DNA of 64,000 nt, taken from Planctomycetota bacterium (GTDB taxonomy: Bacteria; Planctomycetota; J058). Made by a program: the position numbers and the translations under genes. Below the pieces are notes generated by a model. That model was given only the letters and a program-made list of their open reading frames with translations. It made no database searches and was not told the origin of the DNA. The stretch is taken from the NCBI GenBank assembly GCA_023954375.1, contig JAMLIC010000049.1:1-64000 (forward strand), read 5' to 3'. Positions within the stretch are counted from its first letter, which is position 1. Each line of letters opens with the position of its first letter. Below are positions 1 to 8,376 of this stretch, in pieces.

Positions 1-43
1 CTGAGTTCGAGAGAAATCGCGCAGCGATTTCTCTCGAACTCAG
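1..43. terminator. 43-bp palindrome, terminator-like, overlapping the K+ channel stop codon
   Basis: Two perfectly complementary 20-base arms (left arm CTGAGTTCGAGAGAAATCGC) flank a GCA loop. The right arm includes the stop codon of the minus-strand channel gene (complement of 40-42). A near-identical palindrome lies at 29656-29699 inside a larger repeat, so this is probably the end of another repeat copy that continues left of the window. It could end transcription from the channel operon, although no T-run follows the stem. Confidence 0.75.
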
Positions 44-852
44 AGCTCGCCGTCGCAGTGCGGACAGCGCCGCGGCTCGTCGTCGGCCGCCCCGGCCGCG
101 GCCTTCTCCGCGCGGCGCCGCTGCATCTCCTCGGTGAACCCGGCGGCCAGGATCCCGGCCGGGAGGGCCACGAGGCCCACACCCGAGAGCGCGATGAACG
201 CGCCGAAGAAGCGGCCGAGCGGCGTGATCGGGTAGATGTCGCCGTAGCCGACCGTCGTGAGCGTCGCGATCCCCCACCACATCGTCGCCGGGATGCTCGA
301 GAAGGCCGTCGGCTGCGCCTCGTTCTCGACGTAGTACATGAGGCATGAGGAGATGACGAGGACGATCGACACGGCGAAGGCCGCCACCGTCAGGTCCTCG
401 CGCTTGGCGACCGCGACCCGGCCGAGCGTGCGGATCGTCTCCGAGTAGCGCCCGAACTTGAGCAGGCGCATGAGCCGCAGCAGGCGCAAGGCCCGCGCGA
501 AGCGAAGGTCCGGGAGGACCAGCGGCAGGTAGAAGGGCGCGATCGCCACGATGTCGATGATCGTCAGCGGCTGGACGAGGTAGCGCAGCCGGCCGACGAC
601 CGGGTGGGCGAAGCGCGGGTCGGCGGTGCAGCTCCAGAGGCGCACGAGGAGCTCGGCCGTGAACACCGCGACGGAGACCACCTCGATCACGTGCAGCTCG
701 GTCGCGTACTCGAGGTGGATCCAGTCGACGGTCTCGAGGATCACCGCGAGGACGTTGACCGTGATCAACCCGAGGATCGCCGCGGCGATCAGCCGCCCGG
801 CGCCCCCGGCGCCGCGCTCGATCAGGTCGTGGACGCGCCGGCGCGTCTCCAT
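40..852 (-). CDS. Voltage-gated K+ channel, six transmembrane segments, C-terminal CxxC tail
   Basis: Inner-membrane tetrameric potassium channel of the Kv type. Hydrophobic segments S1-S4 occupy about residues 20-135. S4 carries regularly spaced Arg/Lys (RFARALRLLRLMRLLKFGRY, about 117-136), which marks voltage sensing. The pore helix and the filter TVGYGD (200-205) identify K+ selectivity, followed by S6. The 270-residue length is normal for short bacterial Kv channels. The last residues, CPHCDGEL, form one CxxC knuckle, half of a zinc ribbon, which is unusual for a channel tail. The ATG start lies 1 base after the stop of the upstream TPR gene, so the two are probably one transcript. The stop codon sits inside a 43-bp palindrome. 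Family call is firm; physiological role is inferred. Confidence 0.93.
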   Translation of the reverse strand: METRRRVHDLIERGAGGAGRLIAAAILGLITVNVLAVILETVDWIHLEYATELHVIEVVSVAVFTAELLVRLWSCTADPRFAHPVVGRLRYLVQPLTIIDIVAIAPFYLPLVLPDLRFARALRLLRLMRLLKFGRYSETIRTLGRVAVAKREDLTVAAFAVSIVLVISSCLMYYVENEAQPTAFSSIPATMWWGIATLTTVGYGDIYPITPLGRFFGAFIALSGVGLVALPAGILAAGFTEEMQRRRAEKAAAGAADDEPRRCPHCDGEL

Positions 853-853
853 C

Positions 854-3800
854 TCAGCGTCGCTCCATCCGCCGCTCGGCGAGGTCGAGCGCCTCGCGGC
901 CGGCGGGGTCTTCGGGGTGTTCGGCGAGGAGGCGCCCGGCCGCGTCGCGCGCGGCGGCCCACTCGCCGCGCGCCACGAGCAGGGCCACGAGGCCGTGGTG
1001 CGCCTCGAGCGCGCGCCGGTCGCGCTCGAGCGCCAGCCGGAACGCCACCTCGGCCGCGGCCGGGCGGCCGGCCTCGGCGTGGCGACGCCCCTCCCTCGCC
1101 AGGAGCGGCGGCAGCGGCGCGGCGAGGTCGAGGGCGAGCGTCCGGTCGAGGAGGCGCCGGGCGGCGGCGACGCAGGCGTCGCGCGTGGCGGGGGACGCGC
1201 CGTGGACCTCTAGGAGGGCGCGCGCGACGAGCGTCTCGGCCGTCTCGCCGGGCGCCGCCGCGGCGTCGAGCGCCTGGCGGGCCTCGTCGACCCGCGCCAG
1301 GCGCAGGAGCGCCAGGGCGCGCGTCACGTGGACCTCGGGCGACGGGGCGACCGCCGCGGCGCGGGTGGCGGCCTCGAGGGCAGGGGCGGGCCGGTCGCGG
1401 TCGAGGAGGACGCGCGCGCGGGCGAGCAGGGCGGCGGGGTCGCCCGGGGTCGAGTCGACCTGCCGCGCGAGGAGCCGGTCGGCCTCCTCGAGGCGCCCCG
1501 CCGCGGCGCAGGCGCGGGCCGCTTCGCCGAGGAGGCGCGGGTCGTCGGGGTCGAGGCGCAGGGCGGCGAGCCAGCGGTCGGCCGCGACGGCCGCGTCGCC
1601 GCTGGCCGCGGCCACCCGCGCCTGGAGGACGCGCAGGCGCAGCGGGTCGACGGCGCCCTGGCAGCGGCGGAGGTCGTCGGCCGCGCCGCCCGGGTCGCCC
1701 AGCCGCAGGCGCAGCTCGGCGCGCTCGAGCCGCGCGGCGGGCGCGCCGGGGTCGAGCGCGAGCGCCTCGTCGAGGGCGCCCCGCGCGGCCTCGAGGGCGC
1801 CCCGCGCGACCTCGAGCCGGGCGAGTTCGACCCGCGCCTGGGCGTCGCGCGGGGCGAGCGCGGCCGCCTCGACCAGGGCGGCGCGCGCCGCCTCGAGGTC
1901 GCCCGCGCGCCGCTCGAGCGCGGCGAGGGCCAGGCGCGCCAGGGCCGACCCCGGCGCCCGGGCGAGGGCGGCCCGCGCGACCTCCGGCGCGAGCGGCTCG
2001 CGCGCCAGGGCCAGCTCGGTCAGGAGCACGGCGTCGAGCGCGGCGAGGTCGCTCGCGCCGAGCGGCGTCGCGCCCAGGACCACGAGGCGCGGGCGCGGAG
2101 GGGGACGCGACGGCGCGCGGCGCAGGAGGTCGAGCTCGACCTCGGCCGCGTCGAGGTCGCCCTGGAGGAGGCGCGCCCGGCCGCGCAGCGCCCGCCACGG
2201 ACGCTCGAGCTCGGCGGGCGGCGGCGCCCCATCGAGGGCGAGCAGCGCCGCGCGCCCGTCGCCGAGCGCGAGGTGGGCGTCGGCGGCGAGCAGCCGCCCG
2301 TGGACGTCGTCCCCGGCGCCGGCGAGCACGGCCAGGGCGTCGAGCGGCCGGCGGGCGACGGAGGCGAGCGCCGCGCGCAGGCGCTCCCGCTCGGGCCCCG
2401 CGGCGGCCTGGTCGAGGAGGGCCGCGGCCCCCGGGAGGTCGCGCTCCAGGAGGGCCAGCCGGGCGAGGCCCAGGCGCGCCGCGTCGACGGCCGGCGCGCA
2501 CGCCGCCGCGTCCGGCGCGACGAGCGCCGCCTGGGTAGGCGTCCTGCGCCGGGCCGCGCCGCGCGAGCACCGCGCACGCGTCGCCGCGGGCGGCGAGGCG
2601 GCCGGCGCCAAGGCTGCCCGCGCCGTCGAGGGCGCCGCGGCCAGCGCCCGCGCCGGGTCGCCCAGTCGAGGGCCAGGTCGACGACCCGGCGCAGGGCGCG
2701 CGCGGCGCGCGCGGCCTCGTCGGGCGCCGACGCCGCCGCCGCCTCGAGCCGCCGCGCCGCCTCCTCGGGTCGGCCGAGGCGCAGGGCGACGTCGGCCAGG
2801 AGCTCGAGGGCGGCCGCGTCGCGCGGGGCGCGCGCCAGGTGGGCGTCGAGCGCGGTCGCCGCGTCGGGGAGCCGCCCGAGGCTCACGAGCGCCCGGGCGC
2901 GGAGGCGCTCGACGGCGCCCGAGAGCTCCGGCTCGAGCGTCACCAGGGCCGCGTCGCCGCGCCCGAGCGCCACGAGCCCGGGGCCCGGCTCGCCGCCGCG
3001 GACCAGGGCCGCGCCGCGCGCGAGGTCGAGGCGCGCGGCCGCGAGCGCGTCCCCCTCGGGCGCGTCGGGCAGGGAGGCCGCGTCCACCCGGGCGTCGGCC
3101 AGGAGCGCCCGGCGCAGGGCGGCGTCGACGCTCGCGCGCCGCTCCGCCTGCCGCCGCGCGTGCGACCAGGCGACCAGCCGCACGCCGGCCAGACCCACCA
3201 GCGCGAGGAGGGTGAGGCCGCCGACGAGGCGCCACGGCAGCTCGCGGCGGGGCTCGCGGCGGATGAGGCGACCGAGCCTCGCGCTCCCCTCGCCCGAGAT
3301 CGACGAGTCCTCATCGACGCCGACGGAGCCGCGCCCTGCGGCGCGGTCCCACTCCATCGCGGAGATCGAAAACGGCCGCTCCGGATCGGGCGCCGGCGGC
3401 GACGCGGCCTGCGGCGGTCGGGGCACCCCCGCGCCGGGCGTCGGCGCGGGCGCGGGTCGGGGCACCCCGGGGCCAGGCGGCATCGGACCCGGGGCAGCGG
3501 GGGCGCCGGGGTCGTCGACCGGCGGCGCGAGCGCCAGCGGCGAGAGGACCCCATCGAAGGTCAGCGTACGCTCGGCCGCCTCGTCGACCTCCTGCACGGC
3601 GGCCGCGCCCCAGCTCGGCCTTCGCCCGCCGGGGACGCCGCCCGACGGCGTGACCGGGTCGGGCGCCCCCGGCGGCGGCGGGGCCCGCCGGACCCGCTCC
3701 AGGTCCGCGGGCGTGACGAGCCCCGCCCCGAGGAGCAGGGCATCGAGCGGGCGGACGTCGCCGGCGGCGCGCCCGGCCAGGAGGGCCCGCAGCTGCTCGC

Positions 3801-3936
3801 GCGTGACCAGGCCGTGCGCGACGACCAGGCGCGAGAGGAGCGCCTCCCCCAGCGGCGCGTGCTCCGCGGCGGGCGGCGGCGGGAGGGGTAGGACCCCCCC
3901 GTAGTCCGAGGTCGTGTCGTCCTGCGCCCCGGTCAC
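854..3936 (-). CDS. Membrane-anchored TPR protein, interrupted by frameshifts
   Basis: No specific function recognised. The N-terminal about 65 residues (LGEALLSRLVVAHGLVTREQ...) resemble the small helical module found before some kinases, including the kinase at 18962-21862. A Pro/Gly/Ala-rich linker follows, then one transmembrane helix (WRLVGGLTLLALVGLAGVRL) and then many TPR-like helical pairs to the C-terminus (for example LAALERRAGDLEAARAALVE). The reading frame breaks near 2660, 2633 and 2534: two single-base losses and one gain restore continuous TPR-like sequence. Total length (3083 bp) is one base short of a whole number of codons, as this predicts. The corrected protein would be about 1027 residues. 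GTG start. It lies between the RING-like gene (52 bp upstream) and the K+ channel (1 bp downstream). A scaffold role is inference. Confidence 0.72.
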
Positions 3937-3988
3937 GAGCGGACAGTCTACGAGCGTCGCGCGGTCGGCGCAGCACCGGCGCGGCCGA

Positions 3989-4888
3989 CTAGCTCGCGCC
4001 CGTGGCGGCTCGACCTGCGCGCGCGAGGACCCGGGGCGGCGGGCACGAGGCGCAGTCGGCGTGCTCGGCCCAGCACTCGGCGTGGTGGCCTGCGGCGCAG
4101 CGATCGCAGCGCACCAGCTCGCCGCCCAGCGCGTCGTGGCAGTAGGGGCAGCGGCCCCGTCCGGCGATCGGCACGAGCCGGATCCCTGGCCCCTTGGGCG
4201 GGGGTCCCCTGCGCTTGCGCGCCGGACGCACCGACCGCCGCATCAGGCGAGGGACCCCGTACCGGGCGATCAAGGCCAGCGTGACCAGGGCGAGGCCGGT
4301 CCCGAGGTGGTCGGGTGAAGCGAGCGGCACGAGCGTGCTGAGCGCGACCGCGACGTGCAAGAGCGTCTCCACCCAGGGGATCACCATCAGCGAGACCGGC
4401 GCGTCGACCTCGTAGAACCTGCGCGCCGCCGCCACGGAGCGATCGATCGACCCCAGCCGCAACGGGCGGCGACCGGCCGCCGCCTCGCTCCGGACCCGGT
4501 CGAGATGGACCTCCAGGTCGTCCTGGAGGATGGAGCTGCCCTTCCGCCACGTGACGCCCGGCGACTCGGCCGTGAGGGGCTCACGCACCAACGAGGTGAG
4601 GAGGAGGTGGCCGTCGTCGAAGACGGTGCGGAGGACGTAGAACTGACTCCGGAAGAGGCGGACCGTGACCGGCTCGTGCTCGTGCTCGAGGTCCTGGGTG
4701 ACGACGTCGAAGCAAGGGCCCCGCTCCCGCACGAACCCCAGGGGCGCGAAGCCGAGGGCCAGCGCCTGCCGGAGGTGAACCCGCTCACGTCCGTCGGGCT
4801 CCACGACCTCGCACGTCGCCAGGCGACGCCACCACGGCAGCCCGGTGCGCGCCGCCGACAGGACATCGTCGTGCGCCTCCACCGGCAC
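3989..4888 (-). CDS. Membrane protein with C-terminal RING-like zinc domain
   Basis: Function unknown. Residues 1-165 form a soluble domain with alternating charged and hydrophobic stretches. Two hydrophobic segments follow (about 168-215), then a basic stretch (MRRSVRPARKRRG). The C-terminus has a cysteine/histidine cluster spaced like prokaryotic RING domains: CPYC, then CDRC, then GHHAEC, then CASC. Such folds bind two zinc ions and in bacteria mostly mediate protein contacts; ubiquitin ligase activity is not implied. First gene of a minus-strand run with the TPR and K+ channel genes and divergent from clpP. ATG start. Confidence 0.75.
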   Translation of the reverse strand: MPVEAHDDVLSAARTGLPWWRRLATCEVVEPDGRERVHLRQALALGFAPLGFVRERGPCFDVVTQDLEHEHEPVTVRLFRSQFYVLRTVFDDGHLLLTSLVREPLTAESPGVTWRKGSSILQDDLEVHLDRVRSEAAAGRRPLRLGSIDRSVAAARRFYEVDAPVSLMVIPWVETLLHVAVALSTLVPLASPDHLGTGLALVTLALIARYGVPRLMRRSVRPARKRRGPPPKGPGIRLVPIAGRGRCPYCHDALGGELVRCDRCAAGHHAECWAEHADCASCPPPRVLARAGRAATGAS

Positions 4889-5049
4889 TCCCTCCCGGGA
4901 AGTTGCGACAGCAAGCCTCTGGCCACGCGCGCAAGTGCCCCTGGGCCACGATGACCTTCGTCGCAGCGTCCGATTCCGGACCGCGCCGGTGCAGGACCGA
5001 CCCGGAGCCTGGAGCGACCAGGCGGACTCCCCGGTCGGCGGTCGGGCGC

Positions 5050-5055
5050 TATACT
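5050..5055 (+). promoter_or_regulatory. -10-like box TATACT upstream of clpP
   Basis: TATACT stands out in otherwise GC-rich DNA in the divergent region between the RING-like gene and clpP (4889-5133), which holds no other gene I can support. It would give a leader of roughly 70 nt before the GTG. The same TAnACT-type box recurs upstream of several other genes in the window. No convincing -35 hexamer was identified. Confidence 0.4.
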
Positions 5056-5133
5056 GGCGCGCCCGGGTCGAGCGCGGTCGTCGTCACCGCCGCGCCGCGC
5101 GCCCGTCAGCAGATCCAGAAGGAGCCGGCCGCC

Positions 5134-5778
5134 GTGGCTGATCGAGACCCCGTCGAGGTCGTCAACGACATGCTCATCCCCTACGTCATCGAGAAGACCG
5201 GCCAGGGGGAGCGGAGCTGGGACATCTACAGCCGCCTCCTGAAGGAGCGGATCATCTTCATCGGTGACGAGATCTCCGACCTGAGCGCCAACGTCATCGT
5301 GGCGCAGCTGCTCTACCTGCAGTTCGAGAACAAGAACCAGGACATCTCGCTCTACATCAACAGCCCCGGCGGGTCGGTCACGGCGGGCCTGGCGATCTAC
5401 GACACGATGCAGTTCGTCACCTGCAACATCGCCACCTACTGCCTCGGCCAGGCGGCGTCGATGGGCGCCGTGCTCCTGGCGGCCGGGACCAAGGGCAAGC
5501 GCTACGCCCTGCCGCACGCGCGGATCATGATCCACCAGCCCTGGGGCGGCACGCGCGGCACCACCGCCGACATCGAGATCCAGGCCGGCGAGATCAAGCG
5601 CCTCAAGGGCGTGCTCAACCGCGTGCTGGCCCACCACACCGGCCAGACGGTCGAGAAGATCGAGCGCGACTCGGACCGCGACTTCTTCATGTCGGGCGAG
5701 GAGGCCAAGGCCTACGGCCTCGTCGACGAGGTGATCGTGTCGCCCGAGAAGAGCGCGGAGCCGGCCAAGAAGCCGTAG
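5134..5778 (+). CDS. clpP: ATP-dependent Clp protease proteolytic subunit ClpP
   Basis: Serine peptidase S14 that forms the 14-subunit degradation chamber fed by Clp ATPases in the cytoplasm. Catalytic triad visible: Ser109 in GQAASMGA, His134 in MIHQPWGG and Asp183 in DSDRD; the spacing matches E. coli Ser97/His122/Asp171. The substrate-binding stretch YINSPGGSVTAGLAIYDTMQ is present. The start chosen is GTG with AAGGAG ending 9 bases upstream, giving 214 residues with a propeptide-like N-terminus (ADRDPVEVVNDMLIPYVIE). An in-frame ATG at 5170 is a less likely alternative. No clpX follows; the next gene is convergent. Confidence 0.97.
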   Translation: MADRDPVEVVNDMLIPYVIEKTGQGERSWDIYSRLLKERIIFIGDEISDLSANVIVAQLLYLQFENKNQDISLYINSPGGSVTAGLAIYDTMQFVTCNIATYCLGQAASMGAVLLAAGTKGKRYALPHARIMIHQPWGGTRGTTADIEIQAGEIKRLKGVLNRVLAHHTGQTVEKIERDSDRDFFMSGEEAKAYGLVDEVIVSPEKSAEPAKKP

Positions 5779-5799
5779 CCGGCGCGTCAGCAGCTGGTT

Positions 5800-5821
5800 C
5801 GCGGGGGCGTGCGCCCCCGCG
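5800..5821 (+). terminator. GC-rich hairpin after clpP
   Basis: CGCGGGGGCG and CGCCCCCGCG are perfect 10-base complements separated by TG, 21 bases after the clpP stop and between two convergent genes. A CCCCCCCC run follows instead of a U tract, so this is a hairpin of terminator type rather than a textbook intrinsic terminator. Confidence 0.55.
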
Positions 5822-5888
5822 GCCCCCCCCGCGCTCGCGCGCGCGGGCCTCTCGGGGGCTCCATCACGCACGCATCCGGCGAGCGCGG

Positions 5889-6977
5889 TCACCGGGCGAA
5901 GAAGCCCTTGACCACCTCGAGGGCCGGCTTGCCGCGCGGGGTGTAGCCCCGGTCGCGGCGGCCGCCCTCGCCCCACCACTCGTAGAAGAACACGCCCGCC
6001 AGGTCGCCGGGCGGGGCGTCGGCCCAGGCCGCGGCGAAGGCCGCGTAGCAGCGGCGCTGCGCCTCGAGGTCGACGCGGCCGGGGGCGGCGTAGTCCCACG
6101 GCTTCGACGCGCAGCCCTCGACGCTCGGGTAGCCGACCTCGAGGAGCACGAGCGGCTGGCGCAGGAGCCCCCGCCGCAGGCGGAAGGCCTCGAGCGCCGC
6201 CCGCTGGGCCGCCCAGGCCGCGGTCAGGTCGTCGACCGTGGGGTCCTCGGCGCGCGAGAGCTCGAAGTAGGCCGAGAGCCCGATCTGGTCGAGCGCGTCC
6301 CAGAAGCGCACCCGCTCGTAGTGGTCCCAGTTCGCCGAGTAGGTCAGCGCGCCCGAGAACTCCGCGCGCACGTCCGCGATCAGCGCCCGCCAGAGCGCCT
6401 CGTGGCCGTCGGTCGACGAGAGCTCGCTGCCGACCGCGAGCAGGGCCACGCCCTCGTCCTCGGCCAGGCGCGCGAGGTGCAGGAGCTCGCGGCGGTAGCC
6501 CTGGAACCACCCCGCCCAGCTCGGCGGGCGCAGGTTGCCCCGCCAGTCGTCGGGCGCCGGCCGCTCGAGCAGGACGCTCGGGACCAGCGCGACCTCGAGC
6601 CCCAGGGCGCGCGCCCGGGCGATCGTCGCGCGGAGGATCCGGTCCGACGGCGTGCGGAGCGGGTGGCGGCGCGGCGCCGGGCTCTGGCCGTCGCGCTGCC
6701 ACAGGTGGACGAACATCGCCACGTGCGTGACGCCCAGCGGCGGGAGCTCGGCCAGGGGCGACGCGTAGTCGTGCGCAGGGTCGTAGGCGTGGAGGGGCAG
6801 CGCCATCCCGCGCATGCGCGGCGGCGCGTGCCCCGCGGCGCGTGTGGCCGAGCTGGTCGCGGCGACCGTCGGCGAGGCGACGGGGGCCACGCCGGGGTCC
6901 TGCGCGGCGGCGGCGCCGGCGAGGGCGCCGGCGAAGGCGCTGACGGCGGCGAGGAGGCACGTGCGGCGCGCGGTCAC
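5889..6977 (-). CDS. Secreted glycoside hydrolase, TIM barrel, GH113-like
   Basis: Probable endo-beta-mannanase or related glycosidase exported to the envelope. N-terminal signal peptide (MTARRTCLLAAVSAFAGALAGAAAAQ) ending at an Ala-rich cleavage site. The rest reads as a (beta/alpha)8 barrel of about 300 residues, normal for GH113. VGSELSSTDG places a likely acid/base Glu at the end of one strand. LEVGYPSVEG places a second Glu at the end of a late strand, the usual site of the nucleophile. Also GH113-like are the NWDHYERVRFWDALDQIGLS stretch and the FFYEWWG near the end. GTG start. Divergent from the H1-tail gene and convergent with clpP. Substrate is inferred only from family resemblance. 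Confidence 0.78.
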   Translation of the reverse strand: MTARRTCLLAAVSAFAGALAGAAAAQDPGVAPVASPTVAATSSATRAAGHAPPRMRGMALPLHAYDPAHDYASPLAELPPLGVTHVAMFVHLWQRDGQSPAPRRHPLRTPSDRILRATIARARALGLEVALVPSVLLERPAPDDWRGNLRPPSWAGWFQGYRRELLHLARLAEDEGVALLAVGSELSSTDGHEALWRALIADVRAEFSGALTYSANWDHYERVRFWDALDQIGLSAYFELSRAEDPTVDDLTAAWAAQRAALEAFRLRRGLLRQPLVLLEVGYPSVEGCASKPWDYAAPGRVDLEAQRRCYAAFAAAWADAPPGDLAGVFFYEWWGEGGRRDRGYTPRGKPALEVVKGFFAR

Positions 6978-7069
6978 ACGATGCTTATACCGCGGCGGCC
7001 GGCGCGGGTCCCGGACCCCGCCTCGAGGGCGTGGGTAAGATCGCGCCTCCAGCAGCCCAGGGGGGACCC

Positions 7070-8140
7070 GTGTCGAACCTCGCCCGCAAGACCGAGCTCC
7101 AGAACGCGGTGCGCACGCTCGTCGGCTACATCGACGACCTGCGCCGGGCCGGGTTCCACGACGGCGCGACGAAGCTGCGGCTGGTCGTGAACTACTGCCA
7201 GAAGGACCAGGTCATCCGGGCGCTGTCGGAGCAGCTCCGCGCGCGCATCCCGACCGAGGTCCTGCACGAGCGCACGTCCGGCGACGCCATCCGGCTGCCG
7301 CGCGCGCCGCGCGACCGCCTCGCCTTCGCCCACACGCTCCTCTACCACCTCAAGCAGGGCTGGAAGCTCGAGCTGCGCGAGCTGGTCACGCGCGCCTTCC
7401 AGGGCGCCGGGGTCGAGGGGCGCTGGGCGGCGTTCCAGCGCGAGGTCGTCGGCGCCTACGCCGAGGGGACGGAGGCGGTCCTCCGACACCTGGAGGCGCG
7501 GACCGACGAGGGGCTCGTCGACGTGGACGCGACCTTCCGCGAGGCCCTCGCCGCGCTCGGCGGCGGCGACGAGGGCGGGAGCGAGGGCGAGGACGCGCGG
7601 CCGGCGCCCGCCGACGAGGAGCTCCCCCCGGCCTCGCCCGACCTGCTGGCCGCGGTCGACCGCGCCGGCCTGCCCGAGGACGTCGCCTGCGACCTCCGGG
7701 TCGACGCGCGCCTGCTCGCGATCGAGCTGCGCAAGCGCGCCCCGAGCCCCGACCGCCTGGTCGAGCTGGAGCGGTCCTTCGTGGCCGTGAGCCCCGCCCT
7801 CGGCGCCGCGCTCCGGGGCGCCCTCGGCGGTCAGGCCGCCTACGTGCGCGAGCACGGCGGCGCGAGCGTCCGCGACGCCGACGCCCGCCGCGCCGCGGAG
7901 GCCGACGACGTGGAGGACGACCCAGCCCCGGTCGGCAAGAAGAAGGCGCCCGCGGCCAGGAAGAAGGCCGCGGCCGCCAAGAAGAAGGCCCCGGCGACCA
8001 AGACCAAGAAGGCGCCGGCCGCCAAGAAGAAGGCCCCGGCGACCAAGACCAAGAAGGCGCCGGCCGCCAAGAAGAAGGCCCCGGCGACCAAGAAGGCGCC
8101 GGCGACCAAGAAGGCGCAGAAGAAGGTCGGGCGCCGCTAG
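7070..8140 (+). CDS. Hypothetical protein with lysine-rich, histone H1-like C-terminal tail
   Basis: Residues 1-150 form an unrecognised helical domain (NLARKTELQNAVRTLVGYID...). A Glu/Asp-rich segment and a second helical region of about 90 residues follow, and then about 70 residues rich in Lys, Ala and Pro (KKKAPA, KTKKAPAA units). Such tails resemble eukaryotic H1 and bacterial H1-like proteins and suggest binding to DNA or RNA. The tail is encoded by a 45-bp tandem DNA repeat (7979-8099). The start used is GTG at 7070 with GGGGGA just upstream; an in-frame GTG at 7031 would add 13 poor residues. Next on the plus strand is a dispersed repeat, then a convergent regulator gene. Confidence 0.7.
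   Translation: MSNLARKTELQNAVRTLVGYIDDLRRAGFHDGATKLRLVVNYCQKDQVIRALSEQLRARIPTEVLHERTSGDAIRLPRAPRDRLAFAHTLLYHLKQGWKLELRELVTRAFQGAGVEGRWAAFQREVVGAYAEGTEAVLRHLEARTDEGLVDVDATFREALAALGGGDEGGSEGEDARPAPADEELPPASPDLLAAVDRAGLPEDVACDLRVDARLLAIELRKRAPSPDRLVELERSFVAVSPALGAALRGALGGQAAYVREHGGASVRDADARRAAEADDVEDDPAPVGKKKAPAARKKAAAAKKKAPATKTKKAPAAKKKAPATKTKKAPAAKKKAPATKKAPATKKAQKKVGRR
7979..8099 (+). repeat. 45-bp tandem repeat encoding the KKKAPATKTKKAPAA unit
   Basis: Copies start at 7979, 8024 and 8069; the third is partial because it lacks the ACCAAG that encodes TK. The first two copies look identical at the DNA level. Unit length is a multiple of three, so copy-number change would lengthen or shorten the tail without breaking the frame. 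Confidence 0.85.
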
Positions 8141-8225
8141 GCCCGGACGGATGCCGAGCGACGCCCCGCGGAGCGGCGCTCGTTCCGTGCACGCAGCGGC
8201 CGCTGCCGGCTCCACAGCCAGGACG

Positions 8226-8376
8226 AGAGAGAGCTCGAGAACGCTTCCCCCCGCCGCTCTTACTCGACCCGCCAGAGCGCAGCGTGTGGGAGGCGCGGAA
8301 CGGGCCGAACGCCATCGCCCGGGGACTTGCGCCGATCGCGCCCCCCTCGCGAGCGCATCACGCATCGCAGGTCAGT
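8226..8376 (+). repeat. Dispersed intergenic repeat, core copy A
   Basis: About 145 bp closely matching 29511-29655 and, reversed, 18816-18951. Shared blocks include AGCTCGAGAAC, CTCGACCCGCCA, GGGACTTG and the nearly invariant CGCGCCCCCCTCGCGAGCGC followed by ATCA. This copy lacks the terminal palindrome and ends at the stop codon (complement of 8372-8374) of the convergent sigma-54 regulator gene. It fills most of the 231-bp gap 8141-8371. No transposase is linked. Confidence 0.85.

Noticed and set aside
604..2538. Long plus-strand open frames opposite the TPR gene
   Set aside because: Arg/Ala/Pro/Gly strings without domains; typical shadow frames of GC-rich coding DNA. The minus-strand TPR frame is the coherent one.
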